Assembly: GCF_900105385.1 (NCBI RefSeq)
Contig: NZ_LT629772.1
Coordinates: 4,774,001-4,838,000, forward strand
Direction of reading: 5' to 3'
Length of the DNA: 64,000 nucleotides
Source: Microlunatus soli
Lineage (GTDB): Bacteria; Actinomycetota; Actinomycetes; Propionibacteriales; Propionibacteriaceae
Shown here piece after piece: positions 9,051 through 17,609 of this stretch. The number at the start of each line of letters is the position of its first letter. Position 1 is the first letter of the stretch. The translations under genes and the position numbers were made by a program. The notes below the pieces were generated by a model. It saw only the letters and a program-made list of their open reading frames with translations, was not told where the DNA came from and made no database searches.

Positions 9051-10552
9051 GCTGCCGCCGCCTCCGCCTGCCAGAGGCGCATCGTCGCATAGGACCGCCA
9101 CGGCGACCAGGATGGCCGGCCGGAGGGAGCGAGACCACGCCGCTGCAAGGCCCGCCGGATCACCAGATCCTCGCCGAGCAGCACATCGGGATCGCCGAGG
9201 CCGCGCATCGCGATGTAGCCGGCGGTCCAGGGACCGATGCCGGGCAACTCCAGCAGCCGGGCCCGCGCCGCCGACCGATCCGCGCCGGCCGTCAGATCGA
9301 TCGTCCCGTCGGCAAGCGCGGTAGCCATCCGGACCAGCGTACGGCCGCGGGATCTGGGCATCGGGAGTGTCTCGGGATCGGCGGACGCCAGGGCCTGCGA
9401 GCTCGGGAACAGATGGCTCGGATCGTCGGGACCCGGATTGCGGAGCGGACGACCGAACCGCCGGACCAGCCTGGCCGTCGTCGTCGCCGCCCCGGCCACC
9501 GAGATCTGTTGTCCGATCAGTGCGCGGAAGGCCAGTTCTTCACCACAGATGACACCCGGCACCCGGACACCCGGCCGGCCCGCCACCAGCGGAGCAAGAT
9601 CGGGATCGGCGCCCAGCACGGCGTCGATGGCCACCGGGTCGGCGTCCAGGTCGAGCAGTCGGCGGATCCGGCTGACCGCTGCCGACAGGTCACGAAGATC
9701 ATCCAGCCGCAGCACCGCGCTCAACGCCTCGGCAGTGTCGTCCATGATCAACTCGATGATGCCGGTACCGTGCGGCAGTTCGGTGCTGCGGCGATAGTGG
9801 AGCTGATCGCCCGCCCGCCATCCGCGCTCGACACCGTCGATCGCACGACTGGCCAGGAAGTCGAACAGCGGCCGGGCGGCGAACGGTACCCGGACCGGTA
9901 GCCGGAGCGTGATGGCCGGCGGCATCGCCGTGGCAGCGGGGCGGGACGCGCTCCGCACCCGCAGCTGCGACGGCGGTCGGCCGTACACCTCGCGGACCGA
10001 GTCGTTGAACTGACGGACACTGGCAAACCCCGCGGCGAAGGCGACGTCGACCATTCTCAGGTCGGTGTTCTCGATCAGTACGCGTGCCGTCTGGGCTCGC
10101 TGTGCACGGGCGATCGCCAGCGGGCCGGCGCCGACCTCGGAGATCAGCAACCGGTTGAGCTGCCGTTCGCTGTAGCCGACCGCGGCGGCGAGTCCGGAGA
10201 CGCCGACCCGGTCCACCACGCCGTCGCCGATCAGCCGCATCGCTCGGGCGACCACGTCGGCTCGCGGGTTCCACTGCGGCGATCCCGGCGTGGTGTCGGG
10301 GCGGCAGCGACGGCAGGCGCGGAACCCGGCCAGTTGCGCCGCACCGGCCGCCGCGAAGAATCGGCAGTTGCGTTGCTGCGGAGTCTTGGCCGGACAGCTC
10401 GGCCGACAGTAGATGCCGGTCGAGGTGACGCCGACGTAGATCCAGCCGTCAAACCGCGGATCGCGTCCGGCGACCGCCCGATAACACACGTCGTCGGCCG
10501 GCAGATTGTCCTGCCCAGCTGACGGTGCGGTGTCGAGTTCGGTGATCGTCAT
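9047..10552 (-). CDS. alkA: Ada-AlkA fusion: methyl-sensing AraC regulator with 3-methyladenine DNA glycosylase
   Basis: A 501-residue three-part protein. Residues 1-90 are the Ada metal-binding domain, with zinc cysteines C49, C53, C80 and C83; the first takes methyl groups from DNA phosphotriesters and switches the protein into an activator. Residues about 95-200 are an AraC-type helix-turn-helix (SGLAAAVGYSERQLNRLL). Residues about 215-500 are AlkA, with the helix-hairpin-helix LPGIGPWTAGYIAMRGLGDPD and the catalytic aspartate in LLGEDLV. It is expected to excise alkylated bases and activate its own operon. The upstream gap to the Nif3 gene is about 70 bases. Confidence 0.95.
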   Translation of the reverse strand: MTITELDTAPSAGQDNLPADDVCYRAVAGRDPRFDGWIYVGVTSTGIYCRPSCPAKTPQQRNCRFFAAAGAAQLAGFRACRRCRPDTTPGSPQWNPRADVVARAMRLIGDGVVDRVGVSGLAAAVGYSERQLNRLLISEVGAGPLAIARAQRAQTARVLIENTDLRMVDVAFAAGFASVRQFNDSVREVYGRPPSQLRVRSASRPAATAMPPAITLRLPVRVPFAARPLFDFLASRAIDGVERGWRAGDQLHYRRSTELPHGTGIIELIMDDTAEALSAVLRLDDLRDLSAAVSRIRRLLDLDADPVAIDAVLGADPDLAPLVAGRPGVRVPGVICGEELAFRALIGQQISVAGAATTTARLVRRFGRPLRNPGPDDPSHLFPSSQALASADPETLPMPRSRGRTLVRMATALADGTIDLTAGADRSAARARLLELPGIGPWTAGYIAMRGLGDPDVLLGEDLVIRRALQRRGLAPSGRPSWSPWRSYATMRLWQAEAAAA

Positions 10553-10621
10553 GGCTTCATCCTGGCACCGACCAGCACCTCGACCTCGCGGAAATCGGAC
10601 ACGACCACCCAGCAGGCTTGG

Positions 10622-11446
10622 TCAGCGGACCGAGAAGTCCCACGGGTCGGTGTTCAGCTCCGAAACCGTGATCGACATCCCGTCCAGTCGGTCGGCGAGC
10701 TCATCGGCCAGCCGCGGCAGCCAGGTCCATTCGGCCGCCCAGTGCGGGACGTCGATCAACGCCGGTGCGTCGTCCCAGGCGACCGCCTCCGACGCCGGGT
10801 GGTGCCGCAGGTCCGAGGTCAGATAGACATCCGCGCCGCTGTGCCGGGCGGCGTCCAGCAGGTCGTCGCCGGCACCGCCCTGCAGCGCGACAGTCCGGAC
10901 CGGTCGGTACGGATCGCCGGCGACCCGGACCCCGGACGTCGTCGTCGGCAGTGCCGTCGCCACCCGCTCGGCGAAGCCTCGCACCGTGGTCACGGCGACC
11001 GTGCCGACCCGGCCCAACCCGGCTGCGGCGTCGTTCGGATCCGGTCGCAGCGGACGGGTCTCGGACAGCCCGAGGGCGGCGGCCAGCGAATCGGCGACTC
11101 CGCCGGCCGGGATGTCGGCGTTGGTGTGCGCGGTGATCAGCCCGATCCGTCGGCGGATCAGGGTAGTGATCATCCGCCCCTTCGGATGCCGCGGATCGAT
11201 CGCGTTGATACCGCGCAACAACAACGGATGGTGCGCGATGATCAGATTGGCACCCAGCTCGACCGACTGCTCGATCACCTGATCGGTGACGTCGACGGTC
11301 AGCAGGATGCCGGTGACCCGATCGGTCGGTTCGCCGGTGACCGGACCGACGCGATCCCACGCTTCGGCGGTGTCGATCGGATAGCGTCGTTCGACCAGCC
11401 GTCGGACATCGTCGATGGTCGGAGTCGCCGGGGTCGGCTCGGACAT
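10622..11446 (-). CDS. Nif3-like dinuclear metal-centre protein
   Basis: A 274-residue Nif3/YbgI-family protein. Metal-binding histidines lie in NLIIAHHPLLLRG and ITAHTNADIPAGG, and VALQGGAGDDLL with DLRHHPASEA closes the second metal site. The family forms toroidal hexamers; some members are called GTP cyclohydrolase 1 type 2, but the cellular role is unsettled. The ATG start at 11446 lies seven bases after the pepN stop, so it is translated from the pepN message. The zinc-ribbon gene that often follows Nif3 in actinobacteria is missing. Confidence 0.9.
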   Translation of the reverse strand: MSEPTPATPTIDDVRRLVERRYPIDTAEAWDRVGPVTGEPTDRVTGILLTVDVTDQVIEQSVELGANLIIAHHPLLLRGINAIDPRHPKGRMITTLIRRRIGLITAHTNADIPAGGVADSLAAALGLSETRPLRPDPNDAAAGLGRVGTVAVTTVRGFAERVATALPTTTSGVRVAGDPYRPVRTVALQGGAGDDLLDAARHSGADVYLTSDLRHHPASEAVAWDDAPALIDVPHWAAEWTWLPRLADELADRLDGMSITVSELNTDPWDFSVR

Positions 11447-11453
11447 GATCAAC

Positions 11454-14060
11454 TCATTCCGCGTGCTGGCAGCGGTTGGCGCGTTCGGCGCCGTCCAGCC
11501 GCTCGGTTGCCAGATGCTTGACCATGTCGCCGAGCGGTGCGCCGGCCTCGGTGATGCCGGCCAGCAGCCAGCCACGGAGTCTGCCGATCTTGCCGGCGTC
11601 GTCGGCGATGTCGGGGAACAGATAGGTCAGCACGTTCTGCCGGAAGATCGACGACTTGTCGGCCCAGACCCCGGTCGAGGTGGAGATCTCCTCGGCCGCC
11701 TTCAGATACTTGTCCAGATACGGCGCCAGGACCTCCTGCTGATCCGGCTGCCAGAACGCGACGCAGATCTGCCGTTGGGTCTCGTTGGGAATGTCGTTGC
11801 CGTCCACCGCCAACGCCCAGGCGGTCGCCTTCGCCTCCGGCGTCGGTCGGGCAGCGCGCGCGGCGGCGGCCCGCTCGGCACCCGAGGCCGTGTTGTCCCG
11901 CGTCAACTCGGCGTCGATCGCCGCCTCGTCGACCCGGCCCAGCGCCGCCAGATCGCAGACCAGCAGCCAGCGCAGCTCGGCGTCGATCTCCAGTCCTTGC
12001 GGTACGTCCGCGCCGGTCAGCCAGCCGGCCAGCCGATCCGCACCTGCCACACTGCCGACAGCATGGGAGTATGCCTGGGCCAGCGCGAGCTGATGATCAC
12101 TGCCGGCCTCGGCAGCGGCCAACAGCTCGGCCAGGCCCTGTTCCCAGCGGCCGGCGGTCTCCGGCCGGGTGCTCGGCGGGGTGTAGGACCGGACCGCCAA
12201 CGCCGCGTTGGTCAGCACCGCCCGGACCGTGCTCAGATCGGTCTCGGTGCCGACGTTGCGCAACACCAGCTCGGCGTAGTCGCGAGCTGGAAGTTCGGCG
12301 TCCCGGCACATGTCCCAGGCCGCGCCCCAACAGACGGCTCGGGCCAGCGGGGAGGCCAACGCGGACAGATTGTCGATCAAGGTCTGCAACGAACGTCCGT
12401 CGAAACGCACCTTGGCGTAATCAAGATCATCGTCGTTCAGCAGCACCAGATCCGGCTGAGCGGCACCGACCAGGTCCGGGACCGCCGTGGACGCATCGGC
12501 GATGTCGGTCTCGACCCGCCGGGTCCTGGTCAGCGCACCGTCGACAAGGTCGTACAGGCCGATCGCGATCCGGTGATGGCGCAGTGTCGGCAGTTTGGCC
12601 GTCGCCGTCTGCTCGACCGAGAAGGAGCTGAAGGTGCCGTCATCGGCGACCTCGAATCGCGGACGCAGGGTGTTCACCCCGGCGGTCTCCAACCACTCGG
12701 CGGACCAGCCCGACAGATCACGACCGGACGGACCTTCGAGCGCGCCGAGCAGATCGGTCAGCCGGGTGTTGCCGAAGGCGTGCCGTTCGAAGTAGCCGCG
12801 AACGCCTTCCAGGAAGGCGTCCTGACCGACGAAGGCGACCAGTTGCCGCAGCACCGAAGCGCCCTTGGCGTAGGTGATCCCGTCGAAGTTGGACTCCACG
12901 GCCTCCAGGTCGACCATGTCCGCGGCGATCGGGTGGGTGGTGGACAGTTGATCTTGCCGGTAGGCCCAGTTCTTGCGTGATCCGGTGAAGGTCGCCCAGG
13001 CGGTGTCCGGGTCTCCGGTCCGCTCGGCGACGGCAAAGGTGGCGGCGAATTCGGCGAACGACTCCTTCAGCCACATGTCGTCCCACCAGACCATGGTCAC
13101 CAGGTCGCCGAACCACATGTGGGCCAGCTCGTGCAGGATCGTGTCGTCCCGGGTCCGGTAGGACGCCTCGGTCACCCGCGAGCGGAAGATCAACTCGTCG
13201 CGCAGGGTGACACAGCCGATGTTCTCCATCGCTCCCATGTTGTATTCGGGGACGAAGGACTGGTCGTACTTGCCGAACGGGTAGGGGTAGCCGAAGTGCT
13301 TCTCGAAGATGTCGAAGCCCGCCTTGGTGGTGGCGAAGATCCGATCGGCGTCCAGGTGTTCCTTCAGTGACTGCCGGACCAGGATCGACATCGGCAGCTC
13401 GCCGGACTTGGTCCGATGGCTGTCGGTGACGACGGCGTACTGGCCGGCGATCAGACTGGTCAGGTAGGTCGAGACCCTGGGGGTGGGCGGGAAGTGCCAG
13501 CTGCTCGCGTCGGCGACCTGATCGACGGGCTGCGGCGCGTCACCGGTCGAGTTGGCGATCACCGTCCAGTCCGACGGTGCCCGTACGGTCAGCTCGAAGG
13601 TGGCCTTCAGATCGGGTTGTTCGAAGCAGGCGTAGACCCGTCGTGCCTCGGAGGCCTCGAACTGGGTGTACAGGTAGATCCGACCGTCGGCCGGGTCGAC
13701 GAACCGGTGCAGACCTTCGCCGCTGCGGCTGTAGCGGCAACGCGCGGTCACCTCCAGCTCGTTGTCGCCGGCGACCGTTCGGAATCCGAGCCGTGAGCCG
13801 TCGAAGCCGGCGGTGTCGAGATCGGCCCCGTTCAGGGTGGCCGACAACACCGCGTCGGCGATCAGATCGATGTGGGTTTCGGCCTGCTCGGTCGCCCGGA
13901 ACCGCACCACTGACCGGCTGACGAAGAACTCGTCCGGGCCGTCCATCGGTTGCCCCGCCAGGTCGTGGCCGGTCAGATCGACCGTCACGGCGTAGGAATC
14001 GGTACCGAGCAGGGCAGACCGCCGGGCGGCCTCGTCACGGGTCAGGTTGTGCAAGAACAT
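11454..14060 (-). CDS. pepN: Aminopeptidase N (M1 zinc metallopeptidase)
   Basis: An 868-residue cytoplasmic peptidase that removes N-terminal residues from peptides. The exopeptidase motif GAMENIG is intact and the zinc site is HELAH at residues 310-314 with the third ligand E333 in WLKESFAE. A long ERAP1-like helical C-terminal domain follows. The ATG at 14060 was preferred because it starts the conserved MFLHNLTRDEA block and is preceded by AAGGAT. Codons further upstream encode only arginine-rich sequence. It diverges from rpiB, with 79 bases between start codons. Confidence 0.96.
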   Translation of the reverse strand: MFLHNLTRDEAARRSALLGTDSYAVTVDLTGHDLAGQPMDGPDEFFVSRSVVRFRATEQAETHIDLIADAVLSATLNGADLDTAGFDGSRLGFRTVAGDNELEVTARCRYSRSGEGLHRFVDPADGRIYLYTQFEASEARRVYACFEQPDLKATFELTVRAPSDWTVIANSTGDAPQPVDQVADASSWHFPPTPRVSTYLTSLIAGQYAVVTDSHRTKSGELPMSILVRQSLKEHLDADRIFATTKAGFDIFEKHFGYPYPFGKYDQSFVPEYNMGAMENIGCVTLRDELIFRSRVTEASYRTRDDTILHELAHMWFGDLVTMVWWDDMWLKESFAEFAATFAVAERTGDPDTAWATFTGSRKNWAYRQDQLSTTHPIAADMVDLEAVESNFDGITYAKGASVLRQLVAFVGQDAFLEGVRGYFERHAFGNTRLTDLLGALEGPSGRDLSGWSAEWLETAGVNTLRPRFEVADDGTFSSFSVEQTATAKLPTLRHHRIAIGLYDLVDGALTRTRRVETDIADASTAVPDLVGAAQPDLVLLNDDDLDYAKVRFDGRSLQTLIDNLSALASPLARAVCWGAAWDMCRDAELPARDYAELVLRNVGTETDLSTVRAVLTNAALAVRSYTPPSTRPETAGRWEQGLAELLAAAEAGSDHQLALAQAYSHAVGSVAGADRLAGWLTGADVPQGLEIDAELRWLLVCDLAALGRVDEAAIDAELTRDNTASGAERAAAARAARPTPEAKATAWALAVDGNDIPNETQRQICVAFWQPDQQEVLAPYLDKYLKAAEEISTSTGVWADKSSIFRQNVLTYLFPDIADDAGKIGRLRGWLLAGITEAGAPLGDMVKHLATERLDGAERANRCQHAE

Positions 14061-14139
14061 GGGACCGATCCTTGCACGCCGTCGACGACCTCGGGGCAGC
14101 CCGGGCCAACCTCTCCGCGCGGCATGACATAGTGACCTC

Positions 14140-14607
14140 ATGCGCGTACATGTCGGCAGCGATCACGCAGGGTTCGAGCTGAAGAACCATCTGGTCGAGG
14201 TGCTCACCGCCGACGGTCATGACGTCGTTGATCATGGCCCGACGGTGCTGGACCCCGAGGACGACTACCCGGTCTTCTGCATCCCGGCGGCGGTGGCGAC
14301 GGCAGCCGAATCGGACTCGCTCGGGATCGTGATCGGCGGCTCGGGCAACGGCGAGCAGATCGCGGCCAACAAGGTCACCGGTGTCCGCGCGGTGCTGGCC
14401 TATGACACCGACACCGCCAAGCTCGGTCGGCTGCACAACAACGCCAACGTGATCTCCGTCGGTGCCCGGATGCACACCGTCGATGAGGCAACAGAGTTGA
14501 TCAAACTCTTCCTGGCCACCGCCTTCTCCGGTGAGCCGCGACACCAGCGACGGATCGACCAGCTGGCGGCCTACGAGGAGACCGGGCAGGTCCCGAAGGC
14601 CGGATAG
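14140..14607 (+). CDS. rpiB: Ribose-5-phosphate isomerase B
   Basis: A 155-residue RpiB/LacAB-family sugar isomerase interconverting ribose 5-phosphate and ribulose 5-phosphate in the pentose phosphate pathway. Visible are HVGSDHAGFELK at the N-terminus, the anion-binding loop GGSGNGEQIAANKV and RLHNNANVISVGAR. The ATG at 14140 lacks a ribosome site; CATAGT at 14128-14133 could be a -10 placing transcription at or near the start codon. The actinobacterial enzyme acts as a homodimer. Confidence 0.93.
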   Translation: MRVHVGSDHAGFELKNHLVEVLTADGHDVVDHGPTVLDPEDDYPVFCIPAAVATAAESDSLGIVIGGSGNGEQIAANKVTGVRAVLAYDTDTAKLGRLHNNANVISVGARMHTVDEATELIKLFLATAFSGEPRHQRRIDQLAAYEETGQVPKAG

Positions 14608-14611
14608 CCCG

Positions 14612-14806
14612 TCAGGAGACCCGCTGCGGACGACCTTCGGCCCGAGCGATCAGGCTGTCGACCACCTGCGCGGCCAACTCCTCCTCGGCCGGCCCGGGCC
14701 GGGACACGTCGCGGGCCCGCAGCGCGCGATCATTCGACACCAGGCCGGAGATGCCGTCTCGGCCGAAGTCACGGTCCTCGACGGGCCGTTCAGCTTCCTT
14801 GATCAC
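14612..14806 (-). CDS. Small conserved-looking protein, unknown function
   Basis: A 64-residue protein with the segment RDFGRDGISGLVSNDRALRARD, then a helix rich in glutamate and alanine. I do not know a function. It is supported as a real gene by the leaderless promoter TACACT six bases before the GTG at 14806 and by protein-like amino-acid composition. Similar short proteins with the SNDRALRARD motif seem familiar from other actinobacteria, but this was not checked. It converges with rpiB, four bases apart. Confidence 0.6.
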   Translation of the reverse strand: MIKEAERPVEDRDFGRDGISGLVSNDRALRARDVSRPGPAEEELAAQVVDSLIARAEGRPQRVS

Positions 14807-14812
14807 CCGTTT

Positions 14813-14818
14813 AGTGTA
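14813..14818 (-). promoter_or_regulatory. -10 element of the 64-residue gene
   Basis: On the minus strand the sequence reads TACACT, then AAACGG, then the GTG start. A TANNNT box six bases before a start codon is the actinobacterial leaderless arrangement. Confidence 0.55.
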
Positions 14819-14884
14819 GGGCGAGAACGCTGCGAACAGCGGATCGTCCGGGACAACCCGTCCACCACAACAGCAGGAGGTGCG

Positions 14885-15688
14885 ATGCCAGAAGGGCACA
14901 CGCTGCACCGTCTTGCCCTGGACCTGACCGACGCCTTCGCCGGCACCCACCCTCGGGTCAGCAGCCCGCAGGGCAGGTTCGCCGAGTCAGCGGCCATCAT
15001 CGACGGCCGGCTCTGCACCGGAGCTCAGGCCAACGGTAAGCACCTGTGGCTGGAGTTCGAAGATCAACTTCTGCACATCCATCTCGGCCTGATCGGCAAA
15101 TTCTCGTTGGCTCCGCCGGCGCCGCCGCGGGGCGAGATCCGGGTCCGGATCGCGTCGCCGGAGCTTGCTGCCGACCTCAGCGGTCCGCAGCTGTGCGTGC
15201 TGCGCACCGATGCCGAATTGCGTGCCCAACTGGCCAAGTTGGGCCCCGACCCGTTACGACCCGACGCCGACCCCGATCTGGCCTGGCAACGGATCCGTCG
15301 GTCGAATCGGCCGATCGGCGCCCTGTTGATGGACCAGAGCGTGTTGTCCGGCGTCGGCAACGTGTATCGCGCCGAGGTCCTGTTCCGGCAGCGGATCCGA
15401 CCGCACATCGAGGGAAACCGGCTGAAGCGGAAATCCTGGCAGGCGATCTGGGACGACCTGGTGTGGCTGATGCCGCAAGGAGTCCGGGACAACCGGATCG
15501 ACACCGTACGCGATGAGCACACGCCGGAGGCGATGGGCCGACCGCCGCGGGTCGATGATCATGGTGGCGAGGTGTACGTCTACCGCCGCTCACAGCAGCC
15601 CTGTCTGGTCTGTGGTTCTCGGGTCCGGACCGAGGTGCTGGCGGGACGCAATCTCTTCTGGTGTGGACGATGTCAGCGCCGGAGCTGA
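14885..15688 (+). CDS. nei: Fpg/Nei-family DNA glycosylase (endonuclease VIII)
   Basis: A 267-residue bifunctional base-excision enzyme with AP-lyase activity. The mature N-terminus is PEG, supplying the catalytic proline and glutamate. MDQSVLSGVGNVYRAEVLF is the helix-two-turn-helix region, and the C-terminal zinc finger has CLVCG and WCGRC. MPEGHTLHR is the actinobacterial Nei form, acting on oxidised pyrimidines, rather than Fpg (MPELPEV). GGAGG at 14876-14880 marks the start. The next gene begins inside its last codons. Confidence 0.94.
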   Translation: MPEGHTLHRLALDLTDAFAGTHPRVSSPQGRFAESAAIIDGRLCTGAQANGKHLWLEFEDQLLHIHLGLIGKFSLAPPAPPRGEIRVRIASPELAADLSGPQLCVLRTDAELRAQLAKLGPDPLRPDADPDLAWQRIRRSNRPIGALLMDQSVLSGVGNVYRAEVLFRQRIRPHIEGNRLKRKSWQAIWDDLVWLMPQGVRDNRIDTVRDEHTPEAMGRPPRVDDHGGEVYVYRRSQQPCLVCGSRVRTEVLAGRNLFWCGRCQRRS

Positions 15689-17283
15689 CCTTCGAGATCG
15701 GTGACCTGGTGGTCACCGTGGGCTCCGGCGGCTTCCCCGCCAGGGTCGGCCACCGGCACCGGCCGGACCTGGACTTCCTGCGGGCACGGGCCGAGCCGGG
15801 TCGGCTGATGATCGCCCGCTCGCCCCAGCGGTGGGAGTTCGCCGGGTTGGTCACCGACGTCGACGAGACGGAGGCACGGTACGCCGTCGCCGGCCGCCCG
15901 GAGATCGAATACACCATCCGCAACACCTTCGCCGGCAACTGGCTGCAACGGCACATGGTGCTGAACACCTCGTCGGCCGCGATCACCATCGAGGACCTGG
16001 TGTTGGATCTGCAACCGGCCGCCGGCTACGTCGGATGGGCCTGGGCCGCGCCGACCGAGACCAGTTGGGCGGTGCAGCCGGCGGACGGCACCGGGCCGGT
16101 GTTGTCCGGCGAACTGACCCAGGGCACGGTGTCCAACCGCGACACCGACGGTTTCCACACCGGGCCGATGGTGCTGCCGCCCGGACGGCGGCTGGTCCTG
16201 CAGTGGCGGATCATGGTGGTCGACCAGGCTCCGGCCGTGGTCGCGCGGCGCACACTGTCACCGACCACCGAACTGCCGCCGAACGAGCCGTACGAGATCG
16301 ACGATCCGGACGTCGCCGTACTGGTCGAGGACCCGTTGTCGCTGAGCACAGACGGCAACTCCCAGGTCGTGATCAGCGCCCGCCCCGGTCGCTATCCGAT
16401 CGAGCTCCGCTCCGCCCGCGGCACCAGTCGACTCGAGGTGTCCTGGGTGCCGTCGACCGATGATCTGCTCACCGATATCGGCGGTGGTTGGCTGCAGGGC
16501 GATCGGTCGGCCGCCGGGGTGGCCCTGCTGCCGGGAGCCGGTGCCGCCCTCGGCCTGCAGCAGGCCTTCATCGGTCGCCTCGGCGACGTCGGTGACGAGG
16601 CCGAGGACGCCTTGTCGCTGCACACCACCCGGCTGCTGGCGCAGCGTCGGTTGTCGATCATGGAACAGGCGTTCCTGGCCCAGGAGACCGTCCGGACCGG
16701 GGATCGCGAACCGCTGCAACGAGCCATCACGGCGTTGCTCGAGATGGCCGCGCCGCAGCCCGGTCTGGGACTGGCCGCCACCCGGGTCTGTATCGCCGAG
16801 CTGACCGCCGGCGGCGATCCGTCGCCGGTGCTGCAACGGCTGCATGAGCTGGCCGGCACCGCCGGCCCGACCCCGCCCGGTGCGGGTGATGATCATCTGC
16901 GGTCGGCAGCCGTCCGGCTGGAGATGATCACGATCACCGGACCGCCCGGCGGCGGCAAGCCCGCCGACAGCCTGCCGGCGGCGCTCGCGGTCGGCGCGGA
17001 GTTGGGGGCCGGCCTCCCCGGGCACCGGCTCGGCCGCATCGAACCGTCCTCCGCGGTCTACGCCGCAGCCGTCCTCGATCTGCTGCCCGATGCCCTCGGT
17101 CCTGAGCTCGAACAGCGCTGGGGAACCACACCGCACGAGCTGGCGCAGCGGACCAGGAACACCGCCGTGGCCGATGCGTTGTGGCCGCCGCCGAGTATCG
17201 ATCGCCCGGTCTCCGGGACGGCAACGGAGGACGAGCTCAGTGAGGTCGTCGGATGGCTGGTGCTGGGCCGGCCGATCGAATAG
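15670..17283 (+). CDS. Unknown protein of two parts, translationally coupled to nei
   Basis: A 537-residue protein (ATG 15670; an in-frame GTG lies at 15661) whose start overlaps nei by 19 bases. Residues 1 to about 260 look beta-rich: short strands, many tryptophans and prolines, and phrases such as VLNTSSAAITIEDLVLDL that resemble carbohydrate-binding or jelly-roll folds. Residues from about 280 on are alpha-helical and repeat-like, as in an alpha/alpha toroid (HTTRLLAQRRLSIMEQAFLA). I recognise no family and no catalytic residues. A glycosidase-like layout is possible but unproven. There is no signal peptide. Confidence 0.75.
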   Translation: MSAPELTFEIGDLVVTVGSGGFPARVGHRHRPDLDFLRARAEPGRLMIARSPQRWEFAGLVTDVDETEARYAVAGRPEIEYTIRNTFAGNWLQRHMVLNTSSAAITIEDLVLDLQPAAGYVGWAWAAPTETSWAVQPADGTGPVLSGELTQGTVSNRDTDGFHTGPMVLPPGRRLVLQWRIMVVDQAPAVVARRTLSPTTELPPNEPYEIDDPDVAVLVEDPLSLSTDGNSQVVISARPGRYPIELRSARGTSRLEVSWVPSTDDLLTDIGGGWLQGDRSAAGVALLPGAGAALGLQQAFIGRLGDVGDEAEDALSLHTTRLLAQRRLSIMEQAFLAQETVRTGDREPLQRAITALLEMAAPQPGLGLAATRVCIAELTAGGDPSPVLQRLHELAGTAGPTPPGAGDDHLRSAAVRLEMITITGPPGGGKPADSLPAALAVGAELGAGLPGHRLGRIEPSSAVYAAAVLDLLPDALGPELEQRWGTTPHELAQRTRNTAVADALWPPPSIDRPVSGTATEDELSEVVGWLVLGRPIE

Positions 17284-17290
17284 CCGACGG

Positions 17291-17581
17291 TCAGTCCTCG
17301 GAGTTGGCGATCGACCGGTGCGCCGACAGCAACGCGAATTCGACCCGTCCGGCGACCAGTCGTTCGGCGTTGTCCAGCACCTCGACCAGGTGCCCGTGCT
17401 CGGCCGACACACAGCCGATCCCGATGCCGGCCCGACGGTGCAGGTCCAAGTGATCAACCTCGGCCACACTGACGCCGAACCGCCGCAGCTCGGCGATCAG
17501 TGGTCGGACGGCCGCCCGCTTCTCCTTCAGCGAATGCACATCGCCGAGCAACAGGTCGAACTCGATCCAGCCGATCCACAC
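17291..17581 (-). CDS. DUF503 protein (YlxP-like)
   Basis: A 96-residue protein matching DUF503/YlxP: an N-terminal strand (GWIEFDLLLGDVHSLKEKR), then AAVRPLIAELRRFGVSVAEVDHLDLHRRAGIGIGCVS. Family members are usually coded near infB, rbfA and truB; here the gene follows dinB by 28 bases instead. Function is not established. The GTG start at 17581 is followed by the conserved WIGWIEFDL. Confidence 0.88.
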   Translation of the reverse strand: MWIGWIEFDLLLGDVHSLKEKRAAVRPLIAELRRFGVSVAEVDHLDLHRRAGIGIGCVSAEHGHLVEVLDNAERLVAGRVEFALLSAHRSIANSED

Positions 17582-17609
17582 CGACCCATCTTCCCAGACG
17601 CCACGGCTC

